DNA of 64,000 nt. It comes from Nemertoderma westbladi (Eukaryota; Xenacoelomorpha; Nemertodermatida; Nemertodermatidae). The position numbers were made by a program, and so were the translations under genes. Positions 1-12,018 of this stretch are shown piece after piece (within the stretch, counting starts at the first letter, position 1; each line of letters begins with the position of its first letter). Location of the stretch: contig JAUCBJ010008254.1 of assembly GCA_032718475.1 (NCBI GenBank), positions 1 to 64,000 of the forward strand, in the 5' to 3' direction. The notes under the pieces are model-generated. The model did no database searches and was not told the origin of the DNA. It saw only the letters and a program-made list of their open reading frames with translations.

Positions 1-3000
1 AATAAAGCCTATAAATCGGTTGAGTAGTTAAAAAGTAGGTAGAGAAAGTGTCCCAAATAAAGTAGGTAGAGAAAGTGTCCCAAATAAAGCCTATAAATCG
101 GTTGAGTAGTTAAAAAGTAGGTAGAGAAAGTGTCCCAAATAAAGTAGGTAGAGAAAGTGTCCCAAATAAAGTAGGTAGAGAAAGTGTCCCAAATAAAGTA
201 GGTTGAGTAGTTAAAAAGTAGGTAGAGAAAGTGTCCCAAATAAAGCCTATAAATCGGTTGAGTAGTTAAAAAGTAGGTAGAGAAAGTGTCCCAAATAAAG
301 CCTATAAATCGGTTGAGTAGTTAAAAAGTAGGTAGAGAAAGTGTCCCAAATAAAGTAGGTAGAGAAAGTGTCCCAAATAAAGTAGGTAGAGAAAGTGTCC
401 AAAATAAAGCCTATAAATCGGTTGAGTAGTTAAAAAGTAGGTAGAGAAAGTGTCCCAAATAAAGCCTATAAATCGGTTGAGTAGTTAAAAAGTAGGTAGA
501 GAAAGTGTCCCAAATAAAGCCTATAAATCGGTTGAGTAGTTAAAAAGTAGGTAGAGAAAGTGTCCCAAATAAAGTAGGTAGAGAAAGTGTCCCAAATAAA
601 GCCTATAAATCGGTTGAGTAGTTAAAAAGTAGGTAGAGAAAGTGTCCCAAATAAAGTAGGTAGAGAAAGTGTCCCAAATAAAGTAGGTAGAGAAAGTGTC
701 CCAAATAAAGCCTATAAATCGGTTGAGTAGTTAAAAAGTAGGTAGAGAAAGTGTCCCAAATAAAGCCTATAAATCGGTTGAGTAGTTAAAAAGTAGGTAG
801 AGAAAGTGTCCCAAATAAAGCCTATAAATCGGTTGAGTAGTTAAAAAGTAGGTAGAGAAAGTGTCCCAAATAAAGTAGGTAGAGAAAGTGTCCCAAATAA
901 AGCCTATAAATCGGTTGAGTAGTTAAAAAGTAGGTAGAGAAAGTGTCCCAAATAAAGTAGGTAGAGAAAGTGTCCAAAATAAAGCCTATAAATCGGTTGA
1001 GTAGTTAAAAAGTAGGTAGAGAAAGTGTCCCAAATAAAGCCTATAAATCGGTTGAGTAGTTAAAAAGTAGGTAGAGAAAGTGTCCCAAATAAAGCCTATA
1101 AATCGGTTGAGTAGTTAAAAAGTAGGTAGAGAAAGTGTCCCAAATAAAGCCTATAAATCGGTTGAGTAGTTAAAAAGTAGGTAGAGAAAGTGTCCCAAAT
1201 AAAGCCTATAAATCGGTTGAGTAGTTAAAAAGTAGGTAGAGAAAGTGTCCCAAATAAAGCCTATAAATCGGTTGAGTAGTTAAAAAGTAGGTAGAGAAAG
1301 TGTCCCAAATAAAGTAGGTAGAGAAAGTGTCCCAAATAAAGCCTATAAATCGGTTGAGTAGTTAAAAAGTAGGTAGAGAAAGTGTCCCAAATAAAGTAGG
1401 TAGAGAAAGTGTCCCAAATAAAGTAGGTAGAGAAAGTGTCCCAAATAAAGTAGGTAGAGAAAGTGTCCCAAATAAAGCCTATAAATCGGTTGAGTAGTTA
1501 AAAAGTAGGTAGAGAAAGTGTCCCAAATAAAGTAGGTAGAGAAAGTGTCCCAAATAAAGCCTATAAATCGGTTGAGTAGTTAAAAAGTAGGTAGAGAAAG
1601 TGTCCAAATAAAGTAGGTAGAGAAAGTGTCCCAAATAAAGCCTATAAATCGGTTGAGTAGTTAAAAAGTAGGTAGAGAAAGTGTCCCAAATAAAGCCTAT
1701 AAATCGGTTGAGTAGTTAAAAAGTAGGTAGAGAAAGTGTCCCAAATAAAGTAGGTAGAGAAAGTGTCCCAAATAAAGCCTATAAATCGGTTGAGTAGTTA
1801 AAAAGTAGGTAGAGAAAGTGTCCCAAATAAAGTAGGTAGAGAAAGTGTCCCAAATAAAGCCTATAAATCGGTTGAGTAGTTAAAAAGTAGGTAGAGAAAG
1901 TGTCCCAAATAAAGCCTATAAATCGGTTGAGTAGTTAAAAAGTAGGTAGAGAAAGTGTCCCAAATAAAGCCTATAAATCGGTTGAGTAGTTAAAAAGTAG
2001 GTAGAGAAAGTGTCCCAAATAAAGCCTATAAATCGGTTGAGTAGTTAAAAAGTAGGTAGAGAAAGTGTCCCAAATAAAGCCTTATCGGTTGAGTAGTGTC
2101 CCAAATAAGTAGGTAGAGAAAGTGTCCCAAATAAAGCCTATAAATCGGTTGAGTAGTTAAAAAGTAGGTAGAGAAAGTGTCCAAAATAAAGTAGGTAGAG
2201 AAAGTGTCCCAAATAAAGTAGGTAGAGAAAGTGTCCCAAATAAAGCCTATAAATCGGTTGAGTAGTTAAAAAGTAGGTAGAGAAAGTGTCCCAAATAAAG
2301 CCTATAAATCGGTTGAGTAGTTAAAAAGTAGGTAGAGAAAGTGTCCCAAATAAAGCCTATAAATCGGTTGAGTAGTTAAAAAGTAGGTAGAGAAAGTGTC
2401 CAAAATAAAGTAGGTAGAGAAAGTGTCCCAAATAAAGCCTATAAATCGGTTGAGTAGTTAAAAAGTAGGTAGAGAAAGTGTCCAAAATAAAGTAGGTAGA
2501 GAAAGTGTCCCAAATAAAGCCTATAAATCGGTTGAGTAGTTAAAAAGTAGGTAGAGAAAGTGTCCAAAATAAAGTAGGTAGAGAAAGTGTCCCAAATAAA
2601 GCCTATAAATCGGTTGAGTAGTTAAAAAGTAGGTAGAGAAAGTGTCCCAAATAAAGCCTATAAATCGGTTGAGTAGTTAAAAAGTAGGTAGAGAAAGTGT
2701 CCAAAATAAAGTAGGTAGAGAAAGTGTCCCAAATAAAGCCTATAAATCGGTTGAGTAGTTAAAAAGTAGGTAGAGAAAGTGTCCCAAATAAAGTAGGTAG
2801 AGAAAGTGTCCCAAATAAAGCCTATAAATCGGTGAGAGTTAAAAAGTAGGTAGAGAAAGTGTCCCAAATAAAGTAGGTAGAGAAAGTGTCCCAAATAAAG
2901 CCTATAAATCGGTTGAGTAGTTAAAAAGTAGGTAGAGAAAGTGTCCAAAATAAAGTAGGTAGAGAAAGTGTCCAAAATAAAGCCTATAAATCGGTTGAGT

Positions 3001-6000
3001 AGTTAAAAAGTAGGTAGAGAAAGTGTCCCAAATAAAGCCTATAAATCGGTTGAGTAGTTAAAAAGTAGGTAGAGAAAGTGTCCCAAATAAAGCCTATAAA
3101 TCGGTTGAGTAGTTAAAAAGTAGGTAGAGAAAGTGTCCCAAATAAAGCCTATAAATCGGTTGAGTAGTTAAAAAGTAGGTAGAGAAAGTGTCCCAAATAA
3201 AGCCTATAAATCGGTTGAGTAGTTAAAAAGTAGGTAGAGAAAGTGTCCCAAATAAAGTAGGTAGAGAAAGTGTCCCAAATAAAGTAGGTAGAGAAAGTGT
3301 CCAAAATAAAGCCTATAAATCGGTTGAGTAGTTAAAAAGTAGGTAGAGAAAGTGTCCCAAATAAAGCCTATAAATCGGTTGAGTAGTTAAAAAGTAGGTA
3401 GAGAAAGTGTCCAAAATAAAGTAGGTAGAGAAAGTGTCCCAAATAAAGTAGGTAGAGAAAGTGTCCCAAATAAAGTAGGTAGAGAAAGTGTCCAAAATAA
3501 AGCCTATAAATCGGTTGAGTAGTTAAAAAGTAGGTAGAGAAAGTGTCCCAAATAAAGCCTATAAATCGGTTGAGTAGTTAAAAAGTAGGTAGAGAAAGTG
3601 TCCAAAATAAAGTAGGTAGAGAAAGTGTCCCAAATAAAGTAGGTAGAGAAAGTGTCCCAAATAAAGCCTATAAATCGGTTGAGTAGTTAAAAAGTAGGTA
3701 GAGAAAGTGTCCAAAATAAAGTAGGTAGAGAAAGTGTCCCAAATAAAGTAGGTAGAGAAAGTGTCCCAAATAAAGCCTATAAATCGGTTGAGTAGTTAAA
3801 AAGTAGGTAGAGAAAGTGTCCAAAATAAAGTAGGTAGAGAAAGTGTCCCAAATAAAGCCTAAATCGGTTGAGAAGTTCAAAAAGTAGGTAGAGAAAGTGT
3901 CCCAAATAAAGCCTATAAATCGGTTGAGTAGTTAAAAAGTAGGTAGAGAAAGTGTCCAAAATAAAGTAGGTAGAGAAAGTGTCCCAAATAAAGTAGGTAG
4001 AGAAAGTGTCCAAAATAAAGCCTATAAATCGGTTGAGTAGTTAAAAAGTAGGTAGAGAAAGTGTCCCAAATAAAGCCTATAAATCGGTTGAGTAGTTAAA
4101 AAGTAGGTAGAGAAAGTGTCCCAAATAAAGCCTATAAATCGGTTGAGTAGTTAAAAAGTAGGTAGAGAAAGTGTCCCAAATAAAGCCTATAAATCGGTTG
4201 AGTAGTTAAAAAGTAGGTAGAGAAAGTGTCCAAAATAAAGTAGGTAGAGAAAGTGTCCCAAATAAAGTAGGTAGAGAAAGTGTCCCAAATAAAGTAGGTA
4301 GAGAAAGTGTCCCAAATAAAGCCTATAAATCGGTTGAGTAGTTAAAAAGTAGGTAGAGAAAGTGTCCCAAATAAAGCCTATAAATCGGTTGAGTAGTTAA
4401 AAAGTAGGTAGAGAAAGTGTCCAAAATAAAGTAGGTAGAGAAAGTGTCCCAAATAAAGTAGGTAGAGAAAGTGTCCAAAATAAAGCCTATAAATCGGTTG
4501 AGTAGTTAAAAAGTAGGTAGAGAAAGTGTCCCAAATAAAGCCTATAAATCGGTTGAGTAGTTAAAAAGTAGGTAGAGAAAGTGTCCCAAATAAAGCCTAT
4601 AAATCGGTTGAGTAGTTAAAAAGTAGGTAGAGAAAGTGTCCAAAATAAAGTAGGTAGAGAAAGTGTCCCAAATAAAGTAGGTAGAGAAAGTGTCCCAAAT
4701 AAAGTAGGTAGAGAAAGTGTCCCAAATAAAGCCTATAAATCGGTTGAGTAGTTAAAAAGTAGGTAGAGAAAGTGTCCCAAATAAAGCCTATAAATCGGTT
4801 GAGTAGTTAAAAAGTAGGTAGAGAAAGTGTCCAAAATAAAGTAGGTAGAGAAAGTGTCCCAAATAAAGCCTATAAATCGGTTGAGTAGTTAAAAAGTAGG
4901 TAGAGAAAGTGTCCAAAATAAAGTAGGTAGAGAAAGTGTCCAAAATAAAGTAGGTAGAGAAAGTGTCCCAAATAAAGCCTATAAATCGGTTGAGTAGTTA
5001 AAAAGTAGGTAGAGAAAGTGTCCCAAATAAAGCCTATAAATCGGTTGAGTAGTTAAAAAGTAGGTAGAGAAAGTGTCCCAAATAAAGCCTATAAATCGGT
5101 TGAGTAGTTAAAAAGTAGGTAGAGAAAGTGTCCAAAATAAAGCCTATAAATCGGTTGAGTAGTTAAAAAGTAGGTAGAGAAAGTGTCCCAAATAAAGCCT
5201 ATAAATCGGTTGAGTAGTTAAAAAGTAGGTAGAGAAAGTGTCCCAAATAAAGCCTATAAATCGGTTGAGTAGTTAAAAAGTAGGTAGAGAAAGTGTCCAA
5301 AATAAAGTAGGTAGAGAAAGTGTCCCAAATAAAGTAGGTAGAGAAAGTGTCCAAAATAAAGCCTATAAATCGGTTGAGTAGTTAAAAAGTAGGTAGAGAA
5401 AGTGTCCCAAATAAAGCCTATAAATCGGTTGAGTAGTTAAAAAGTAGGTAGAGAAAGTGTCCCAAATAAAGCCTATAAATCGGTTGAGTAGTTAAAAAGT
5501 AGGTAGAGAAAGTGTCCAAAATAAAGTAGGTAGAGAAAGTGTCCCAAATAAAGCCTATAAATCGGTTGAGTAGTTAAAAAGTAGGTAGAGAAAGTGTCCA
5601 AAATAAAGTAGGTAGAGAAAGTGTCCCAAATAAAGTAGGTAGAGAAAGTGTCCAAAATAAAGCCTATAAATCGGTTGAGTAGTTAAAAAGTAGGTAGAGA
5701 AAGTGTCCCAAATAAAGCCTATAAATCGGTTGAGTAGTTAAAAAGTAGGTAGAGAAAGTGTCCCAAATAAAGCCTATAAATCGGTTGAGTAGTTAAAAAG
5801 TAGGTAGAGAAAGTGTCCAAAATAAAGTAGGTAGAGAAAGTGTCCAAATAAAGCCTATAAATCGGTTGAGTAGTTAAAAAGTAGGTAGAGAAAGTGTCCC
5901 AAATAAAGCCTATAAATCGGTTGAGTAGTTAAAAAGTAGGTAGAGAAAGTGTCCCAAATAAAGTAGGTAGAGAAAGTGTCCCAAATAAAGTAGGTAGAGA

Positions 6001-9000
6001 AAGTGTCCCAAATAAAGCCTATAAATCGGTTGAGTAGTTAAAAACTAGGTAGAGAAAGTGTCCCAAATAAAGTAGGTAGAGAAAGTGTCCCAAATAAAGT
6101 AGGTAGAGAAAGTGTCCCAAATAAAGTAGGTAGAGAAAGTGTCCCAAATAAAGTAGGTAGAGAAAGTGTCCCAAATAAAGCCTATAAATCGGTTGAGTAG
6201 TTAAAAAGTAGGTAGAGAAAGTGTCCAAAATAAAGTAGGTAGAGAAAGTGTCCAAAATAAAGCCTATAAATCGGTTGAGTAGTTAAAAACTAGGTAGAGA
6301 AAGTGTCCCAAATAAAGTAGGTAGAGAAAGTGTCCCAAATAAAGTAGGTAGAGAAAGTGTCCCAAATAAAGTAGGTAGAGAAAGTGTCCCAAATAAAGTA
6401 GGTAGAGAAAGTGTCCCAAATAAAGTAGGTAGAGAAAGTGTCCCAAATAAAGTAGGTAGAGAAAGTGTCCCAAATAAAGTAGGTAGAGAAAGTGTCCCAA
6501 ATAAAGCCTATAAATCGGTTGAGTAGTTAAAAAGTAGGTAGAGAAAGTGTCCAAAATAAAGTAGGTAGAGAAAGTGTCCAAAATAAAGTAGGTAGAGAAA
6601 GTGTCCCAAATAAAGTAGGTAGAGAAAGTGTCCCAAATAAAGTAGGTAGAGAAAGTGTCCCAAATAAAGTAGGTAGAGAAAGTGTCCCAAATAAAGTAGG
6701 TAGAGAAAGTGTCCCAAATAAAGTAGGTAGAGAAAGTGTCCCAAATAAAGTAGGTAGAGAAAGTGTCCCAAATAAAGCCTATAAATCGGTTGAGTAGTTA
6801 AAAAGTAGGTAGAGAAAGTGTCCAAAATAAAGTAGGTAGAGAAAGTGTCCAAAATAAAGCCTATAAATCGGTTGAGTAGTTAAAAACTAGGTAGAGAAAG
6901 TGTCCCAAATAAAGTAGGTAGAGAAAGTGTCCCAAATAAAGTAGGTAGAGAAAGTGTCCCAAATAAAGTAGGTAGAGAAAGTGTCCCAAATAAAGCCTAT
7001 AAATCGGTTGAGTAGTTAAAAAGTAGGTAGAGAAAGTGTCCAAAATAAAGTAGGTAGAGAAAGTGTCCCAAATAAAGTAGGTAGAGAAAGTGTCCCAAAT
7101 AAAGTAGGTAGAGAAAGTGTCCCAAATAAAGTAGGTAGAGAAAGTGTCCCAAATAAAGTAGGTAGAGAAAGTGTCCAAAATAAAGCCTATAAATCGGTTG
7201 AGTAGTTAAAAACTAGGTAGAGAAAGTGTCCCAAATAAAGTAGGTAGAGAAAGTGTCCCAAATAAAGTAGGTAGAGAAAGTGTCCCAAATAAAGTAGGTA
7301 GAGAAAGTGTCCCAAATAAAGCCTATAAATCGGTTGAGTAGTTAAAAAGTAGGTAGAGAAAGTGTCCAAAATAAAGTAGGTAGAGAAAGTGTCCCAAATA
7401 AAGTAGGTAGAGAAAGTGTCCCAAATAAAGTAGGTAGAGAAAGTGTCCCAAATAAAGTAGGTAGAGAAAGTGTCCCAAATAAAGTAGGTAGAGAAAGTGT
7501 CCCAAATAAAGCCTATAAATCGGTTGAGTAGTTAAAAAGTAGGTAGAGAAAGTGTCCAAAATAAAGTAGGTAGAGAAAGTGTCCAAAATAAAGCCTATAA
7601 ATCGGTTGAGTAGTTAAAAACTAGGTAGAGAAAGTGTCCCAAATAAAGTAGGTAGAGAAAGTGTCCCAAATAAAGTAGGTAGAGAAAGTGTCCCAAATAA
7701 AGTAGGTAGAGAAAGTGTCCCAAATAAAGCCTATAAATCGGTTGAGTAGTTAAAAAGTAGGTAGAGAAAGTGTCCCAAATAAAGTAGGTAGAGAAAGTGT
7801 CCCAAATAAAGTAGGTAGAGAAAGTGTCCCAAATAAAGTAGGTAGAGAAAGTGTCCCAAATAAAGTAGGTAGAGAAAGTGTCCCAAATAAAGTAGGTAGA
7901 GAAAGTGTCCCAAATAAAGTAGGTAGAGAAAGCGTCCCAAATAAAGTAGGTAGAGAAAGTGTCCCAAATAAAGCCTATAAATCGGTTGAGTAGTTAAAAA
8001 GTAGGTAGAGAAAGTGTCCAAAATAAAGTAGGTAGAGAAAGTGTCCAAAATAAAGCCTATAAATCGGTTGAGTAGTTAAAAACTAGGTAGAGAAAGTGTC
8101 CCAAATAAAGTAGGTAGAGAAAGTGTCCCAAATAAAGTAGGTAGAGAAAGTGTCCCAAATAAAGTAGGTAGAGAAAGTGTCCCAAATAAAGTAGGTAGAG
8201 AAAGTGTCCCAAATAAAGTAGGTAGAGAAAGTGTCCCAAATAAAGTAGGTAGAGAAAGTGTCCCAAATAAAGTAGGTAGAGAAAGTGTCCCAAATAAAGC
8301 CTATAAATCGGTTGAGTAGTTAAAAAGTAGGTAGAGAAAGTGTCCAAAATAAAGTAGGTAGAGAAAGTGTCCAAAATAAAGCCTATAAATCGGTTGAGTA
8401 GTTAAAAAGTAGGTAGAGAAAGTGTCCCAAATAAAGCCTATAAATCGGTTGAGTAGTTAAAAAGTAGGTAGAGAAAGTGTCCCAAATAAAGCCTATAAAT
8501 CGGTTGAGTAGTTAAAAAGTAGGTAGAGAAAGTGTCCAAAATAAAGCCTATAAATCGGTTGAGTAGTTAAAAAGTAGGTAGAGAAAGTGTCCCAAATAAA
8601 GTAGGTAGAGAAAGTGTCCCAAATAAAGCCTATAAATCGGTTGAGTAGTTAAAAAGTAGGTAGAGAAAGTGTCCAAAATAAAGCCTATAAATCGGTTGAG
8701 TAGTTAAAAAGTAGGTAGAGAAAGTGTCCCAAATAAAGTAGGTAGAGAAAGTGTCCCAAATAAAGTAGGTAGAGAAAGTGTCCCAAATAAAGCCTATAAA
8801 TCGGTTGAGTAGTTAAAAAGTAGGTAGAGAAAGTGTCCCAAATAAAGTAGGTAGAGAAAGTGTCCCAAATAAAGCCTATAAATCGGTTGAGTAGTTAAAA
8901 AGTAGGTAGAGAAAGTGTCCAAAATAAAGTAGGTAGAGAAAGTGTCCAAAATAAAGCCTATAAATCGGTTGAGTAGTTAAAAAGTAGGTAGAGAAAGTGT

Positions 9001-10057
9001 CCAAAATAAAGCCTATAAATCGGTTGAGTAGTTAAAAAGTAGGTAGAGAAAGTGTCCCAAATAAAGTAGGTAGAGAAAGTGTCCCAAATAAAGTAGGTAG
9101 AGAAAGTGTCCCAAATAAAGCCTATAAATCGGTTGAGTAGTTAAAAACTAGGTAGAGAAAGTGTCCCAAATAAAGTAGGTAGAGAAAGTGTCCCAAATAA
9201 AGTAGGTAGAGAAAGTGTCCCAAATAAAGTAGGTAGAGAAAGTGTCCCAAATAAAGTAGGTAGAGAAAGTGTCCCAAATAAAGTAGGTAGAGAAAGTGTC
9301 CCAAATAAAGCCTATAAATCGGTTGAGTAGTTAAAAAGTAGGTAGAGAAAGTGTCCCAAATAAAGCCTATAAATCGGTTGAGTAGTTAAAAAGTAGGTAG
9401 AGAAAGTGTCCAAAATAAAGCCTATAAATCGGTTGAGTAGTTAAAAAGTAGGTAGAGAAAGTGTCCAAAATAAAGTAGGTAGAGAAAGTGTCCCAAATAA
9501 AGTAGGTAGAGAAAGTGTCCCAAATAAAGCCTATAAATCGGTTGAGTAGTTAAAAAGTAGGTAGAGAAAGTGTCCAAAATAAAGTAGGTAGAGAAAGTGT
9601 CCAAAATAAAGCCTATAAATCGGTTGAGTAGTTAAAAAGTAGGTAGAGAAAGTGTCCAAAATAAAGCCTATAAATCGGTTGAGTAGTTAAAAAGTAGGTA
9701 GAGAAAGTGTCCCAAATAAAGCCTATAAATCGGTTGAGTAGTTAAAAAGTAGGTAGAGAAAGTGTCCAAAATAAAGTAGGTAGAGAAAGTGTCCCAAATA
9801 AAGTAGGTAGAGAAAGTGTCCCAAATAAAGTAGGTAGAGAAAGTGTCCCAAATAAAGCCTATAAATCGGTTGAGTAGTTAAAAAGTAGGTAGAGAAAGTG
9901 TCCCAAATAAAGCCTATAAATCGGTTGAGTAGTTAAAAAGTAGGTAGAGAAAGTGTCCAAAATAAAGTAGGTAGAGAAAGTGTCCCAAATAAAGCCTATA
10001 AATCGGTTGAGTAGTTAAAAAGTAGGTAGAGAAAGTGTCCCAAATAAAGCCTATAAG
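1..10057. repeat. Satellite array of mixed 27-bp and 55-bp units
   Basis: Two related units alternate without interruption. The short unit is 27 bp (begins TAGGTAGAGAAAG, ends CCCAAATAAAG). The long unit is 55 bp: a 28-bp block (begins CCTATAAATCGGTTGAG, ends GTTAAAAAG) followed by one 27-bp unit. Because 27 is divisible by 3 and 55 is not, runs of short units stay open in all frames and each long unit shifts frame; this explains the many low-complexity ORFs, which are not genes. Point variants include CCC to CCA before AATAAAG, common after about 2170. Damaged units occur near 2080-2110, 2830-2845 and 3860-3880. The array starts outside the window and ends abruptly inside a long unit at about 10057, followed by a short GACAAT microsatellite (about 10062-10098). 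Confidence 0.98.
6018..9311. repeat. Short-unit-rich satellite block with GTTAAAAACTAGG marker units
   Basis: Within the array, long units carrying the variant TTAAAAACTAGG (instead of AAAAAGTAGG) start at 6018, 6263, 6860, 7186, 7594, 8056 and 9121. Each is followed by a run of 27-bp units, then normal long units with CCAAAATAAAG variants. The marker spacings (245, 597, 326, 408, 462) are exact sums of 55s and 27s, for example 245 = 2x55 + 5x27. This is a higher-order repeat with variable numbers of short units, as expected from unequal exchange. Confidence 0.85.
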
Positions 10058-10130
10058 ATACAATGACATTAATATGACAATGACAATGACAATGACATAT
10101 AAAATTTCCTCCTGATTACAACTGACCTCT

Positions 10131-10359
10131 AAGGCCGCGTTCACACTACCGAGTCAAAGTCAAAAGACAAAATGTAAAAAAAATAACAAGAAATTAATTT
10201 TTTTATAGAACGCCATTATGTATTATATTAGGCCTATATAATGTATTATTATTTATTATTGCTAGCTATATAGCTAGCATATAGCTAGCTATAGCTATAT
10301 TTATTATTTAATATATTTATTTTCTTTTGACTTTGACTCGGTAGTGTGAACGCGGCCTT
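10131..10359. mobile_element. MITE-like element with 36-bp terminal inverted repeats
   Basis: The left end (10131-10166) begins AAGGCCGCGTTCACACTACC and the right end (10324-10359) is its perfect reverse complement. If the termini are read as AGGCC...GGCCT, both ends are flanked by TA, matching a Tc1/mariner-type TA duplication; a PIF/Harbinger origin is less likely because TAA and TTA flanks would not be direct repeats. The inside is AT-rich and non-coding and contains a perfect 18-bp palindrome at 10261-10278 (GCTAGCTATATAGCTAGC). It lies about 75 bp from the edge of the satellite. Confidence 0.85.
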
Positions 10360-10620
10360 ACATGCACCAAAAGGGAACACTTTTAAAATTTTTTTCAAAA
10401 ATTATCTTCTTTGCGGTTTTGATACCTATAGGCTCACTTTCAGCGCTGATTCCGAAAATGGCAAAATATTTCTAAATTTTTGGGTGTTTAGTTTGATGAT
10501 ATTTTTTGGTGTCAAATGTGGTGTTGCACCAAAATTATAAATTTTAAAATTTTGCGCGAAAATTACAAAAGTTGCCAAAACTCGAGAACGAAACGACATA
10601 TCGAAAAAGATTTAGAGACT
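10360..10620. other. AT-rich flank of BEL-1, unassigned
   Basis: This stretch separates the MITE from the BEL-1 5' LTR. It was contiguous with 26388 before BEL-1 inserted, because the 5 bp before the LTR (AGACT, 10616-10620) recur right after the 3' LTR. One frame is open from about 10501 to 10620 and would continue into the LINE-1 reading frame at 26393, but its peptide does not resemble an endonuclease N-terminus. It may be LINE sequence or plain flank. Confidence 0.4.
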
Positions 10621-11739
10621 TGTAAAAGCTTTTGCGTAATTAGCCGGTTATTTTCCCGTAAAGTACTCTGTAGTTGGTTTACCAGGCATAAAAGGGCCGT
10701 GTCCTTACTGTACTGGTGTTTTAGAGGACATAAAAGTCATTTTTTCTGTATGAGTACTTTAAAGGACATAATCCGTAATTTCGTGACGCAATAGCTGGAT
10801 ACTCTTGAAAACAGTGTCGCTACCATGACGACGGAGCATTTTTATGGCTCTTGTACAGAAATTTCCTAGAAATCACGCAATGTGTTGTGGGCAGTGTTTA
10901 CATTCTGTCCTAAGCCAGGAGAGAGCGGCTTTGGAATATTTTGTGCTTTTCTGTTTTAGCCTTACACTAGTAGGCTTAATTATAAGGACATATATCCGTT
11001 ATCATACTTAACTGATGACATATATCCGTTCACACTGCATACTGTGTAACACTGTGCATACTTTTATATTGTTATACTGCTATTTACTGTCGGTTCTTCA
11101 TAATATGGTTGATGAATTATTATATTTGGAATAACGAGAAATAACCCCGAAACCCAATATTCTTGATATACCGAAGGTAAGAGAGAAAGGTTACATATAA
11201 CGATTGTGACTTATGTTAAAGTGGTTTGAAGTGAATCTAATGTTATTTGATAGACCCTACATGAGTCGGTCTGTGTTCCTTTTATATGTGACTAAAATCA
11301 GTGGAGATCGGCAGATTAGTGTGCAGTATTGTGCAGCATTGTGTATGAGTGAGACTGATAACGAAGCATTTCCTAAAGAATGCGCCATATATGTGAATTA
11401 TAACTAAGCCATATCGTTGTGAGTAGTTTAAGTCATAACTCTGTTTATATAGATAGAGCGCCACGTCCTAAAGGAACTGTTAATATTCCCCGAAGGTGAA
11501 TAATATTGTCAGAGATTATATAACACGATCAGTCGAATAATACAGTAGGCTTACATAGCAATACGATTAAGCCGTCGAACCCAATCTCCCGGGTATATCC
11601 AGCGGGTGAATGATCGCGCACAGATTGGTTTCGACTAGTGTAGTGAATAAAATACTTGTCAGAGGCTAAAAGCGATTTATTATCTAGAAGACATCCTAAT
11701 TTGGCGGGTTAAACTGCCAAAGGTCTGAAAGCGCGAACA
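10621..11739 (+). repeat. BEL-1 5' LTR (1119 bp, with deletion)
   Basis: Starts TGTAAAAGCTTTTGCG and ends GCGCGAACA. Compared with the 3' LTR it lacks 73 bp at 10834/10835; the lost piece contains a CCAAT box (25475-25479 in the 3' LTR). Several substitutions also separate the two LTRs, for example near 10845-10895. Near the start are about three short degenerate repeats built around GGCATAAAAG/GGACATAAAAG, a likely U3 feature. A 64-codon ORF at 11213-11407 recurs identically in the 3' LTR and is probably not coding. Confidence 0.93.
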
Positions 11740-12018
11740 ATAACGGATATTGCTTCTGTATTGCAGTAGGCAATAAAGCTGAAGTACCGGCAACCGGTAC
11801 CCAGTAGGCCTGACTACCTAACCACCCGGACCGGTACCTACAGCAGTACAGGTGCAGCAGTATTATTCGATTTTGATCGTTATATACCGGTAGGCCTTAA
11901 TAATTAATCAGGGAGGGCCCGCCCTGGTTTTTTATTGAGATTTTTACTTATTTCTGTCAAGTTTTATTTGTTTGTAGGCCAGTATTGAACAGAAGGCGTG
12001 TAAGCCTGATCAGATTGT

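Noticed and set aside
1-10057. Many 60-114-codon ORFs with repeated GHFLYLLYL or DTFSTYFIW peptides
   Set aside because: They are translations of the satellite; frame openness follows from the 27-bp period, and long units shift the frame. No start context or unique sequence.
1-10057. CRISPR-like array
   Set aside because: Units of 27/28 bp are regular, but there are no unique spacers between repeats and the context is eukaryotic.
10501-10620. LINE-1 endonuclease N-terminus continuing upstream of BEL-1
   Set aside because: The frame is open across the pre-insertion site, but the peptide lacks recognisable endonuclease motifs; the flank is left unassigned.
11213-11407. 64-aa ORF in both BEL-1 LTRs (also 25861-26055)
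   Set aside because: Identity is explained by LTR duplication; it is AT-rich with no family resemblance, so it is taken as chance.
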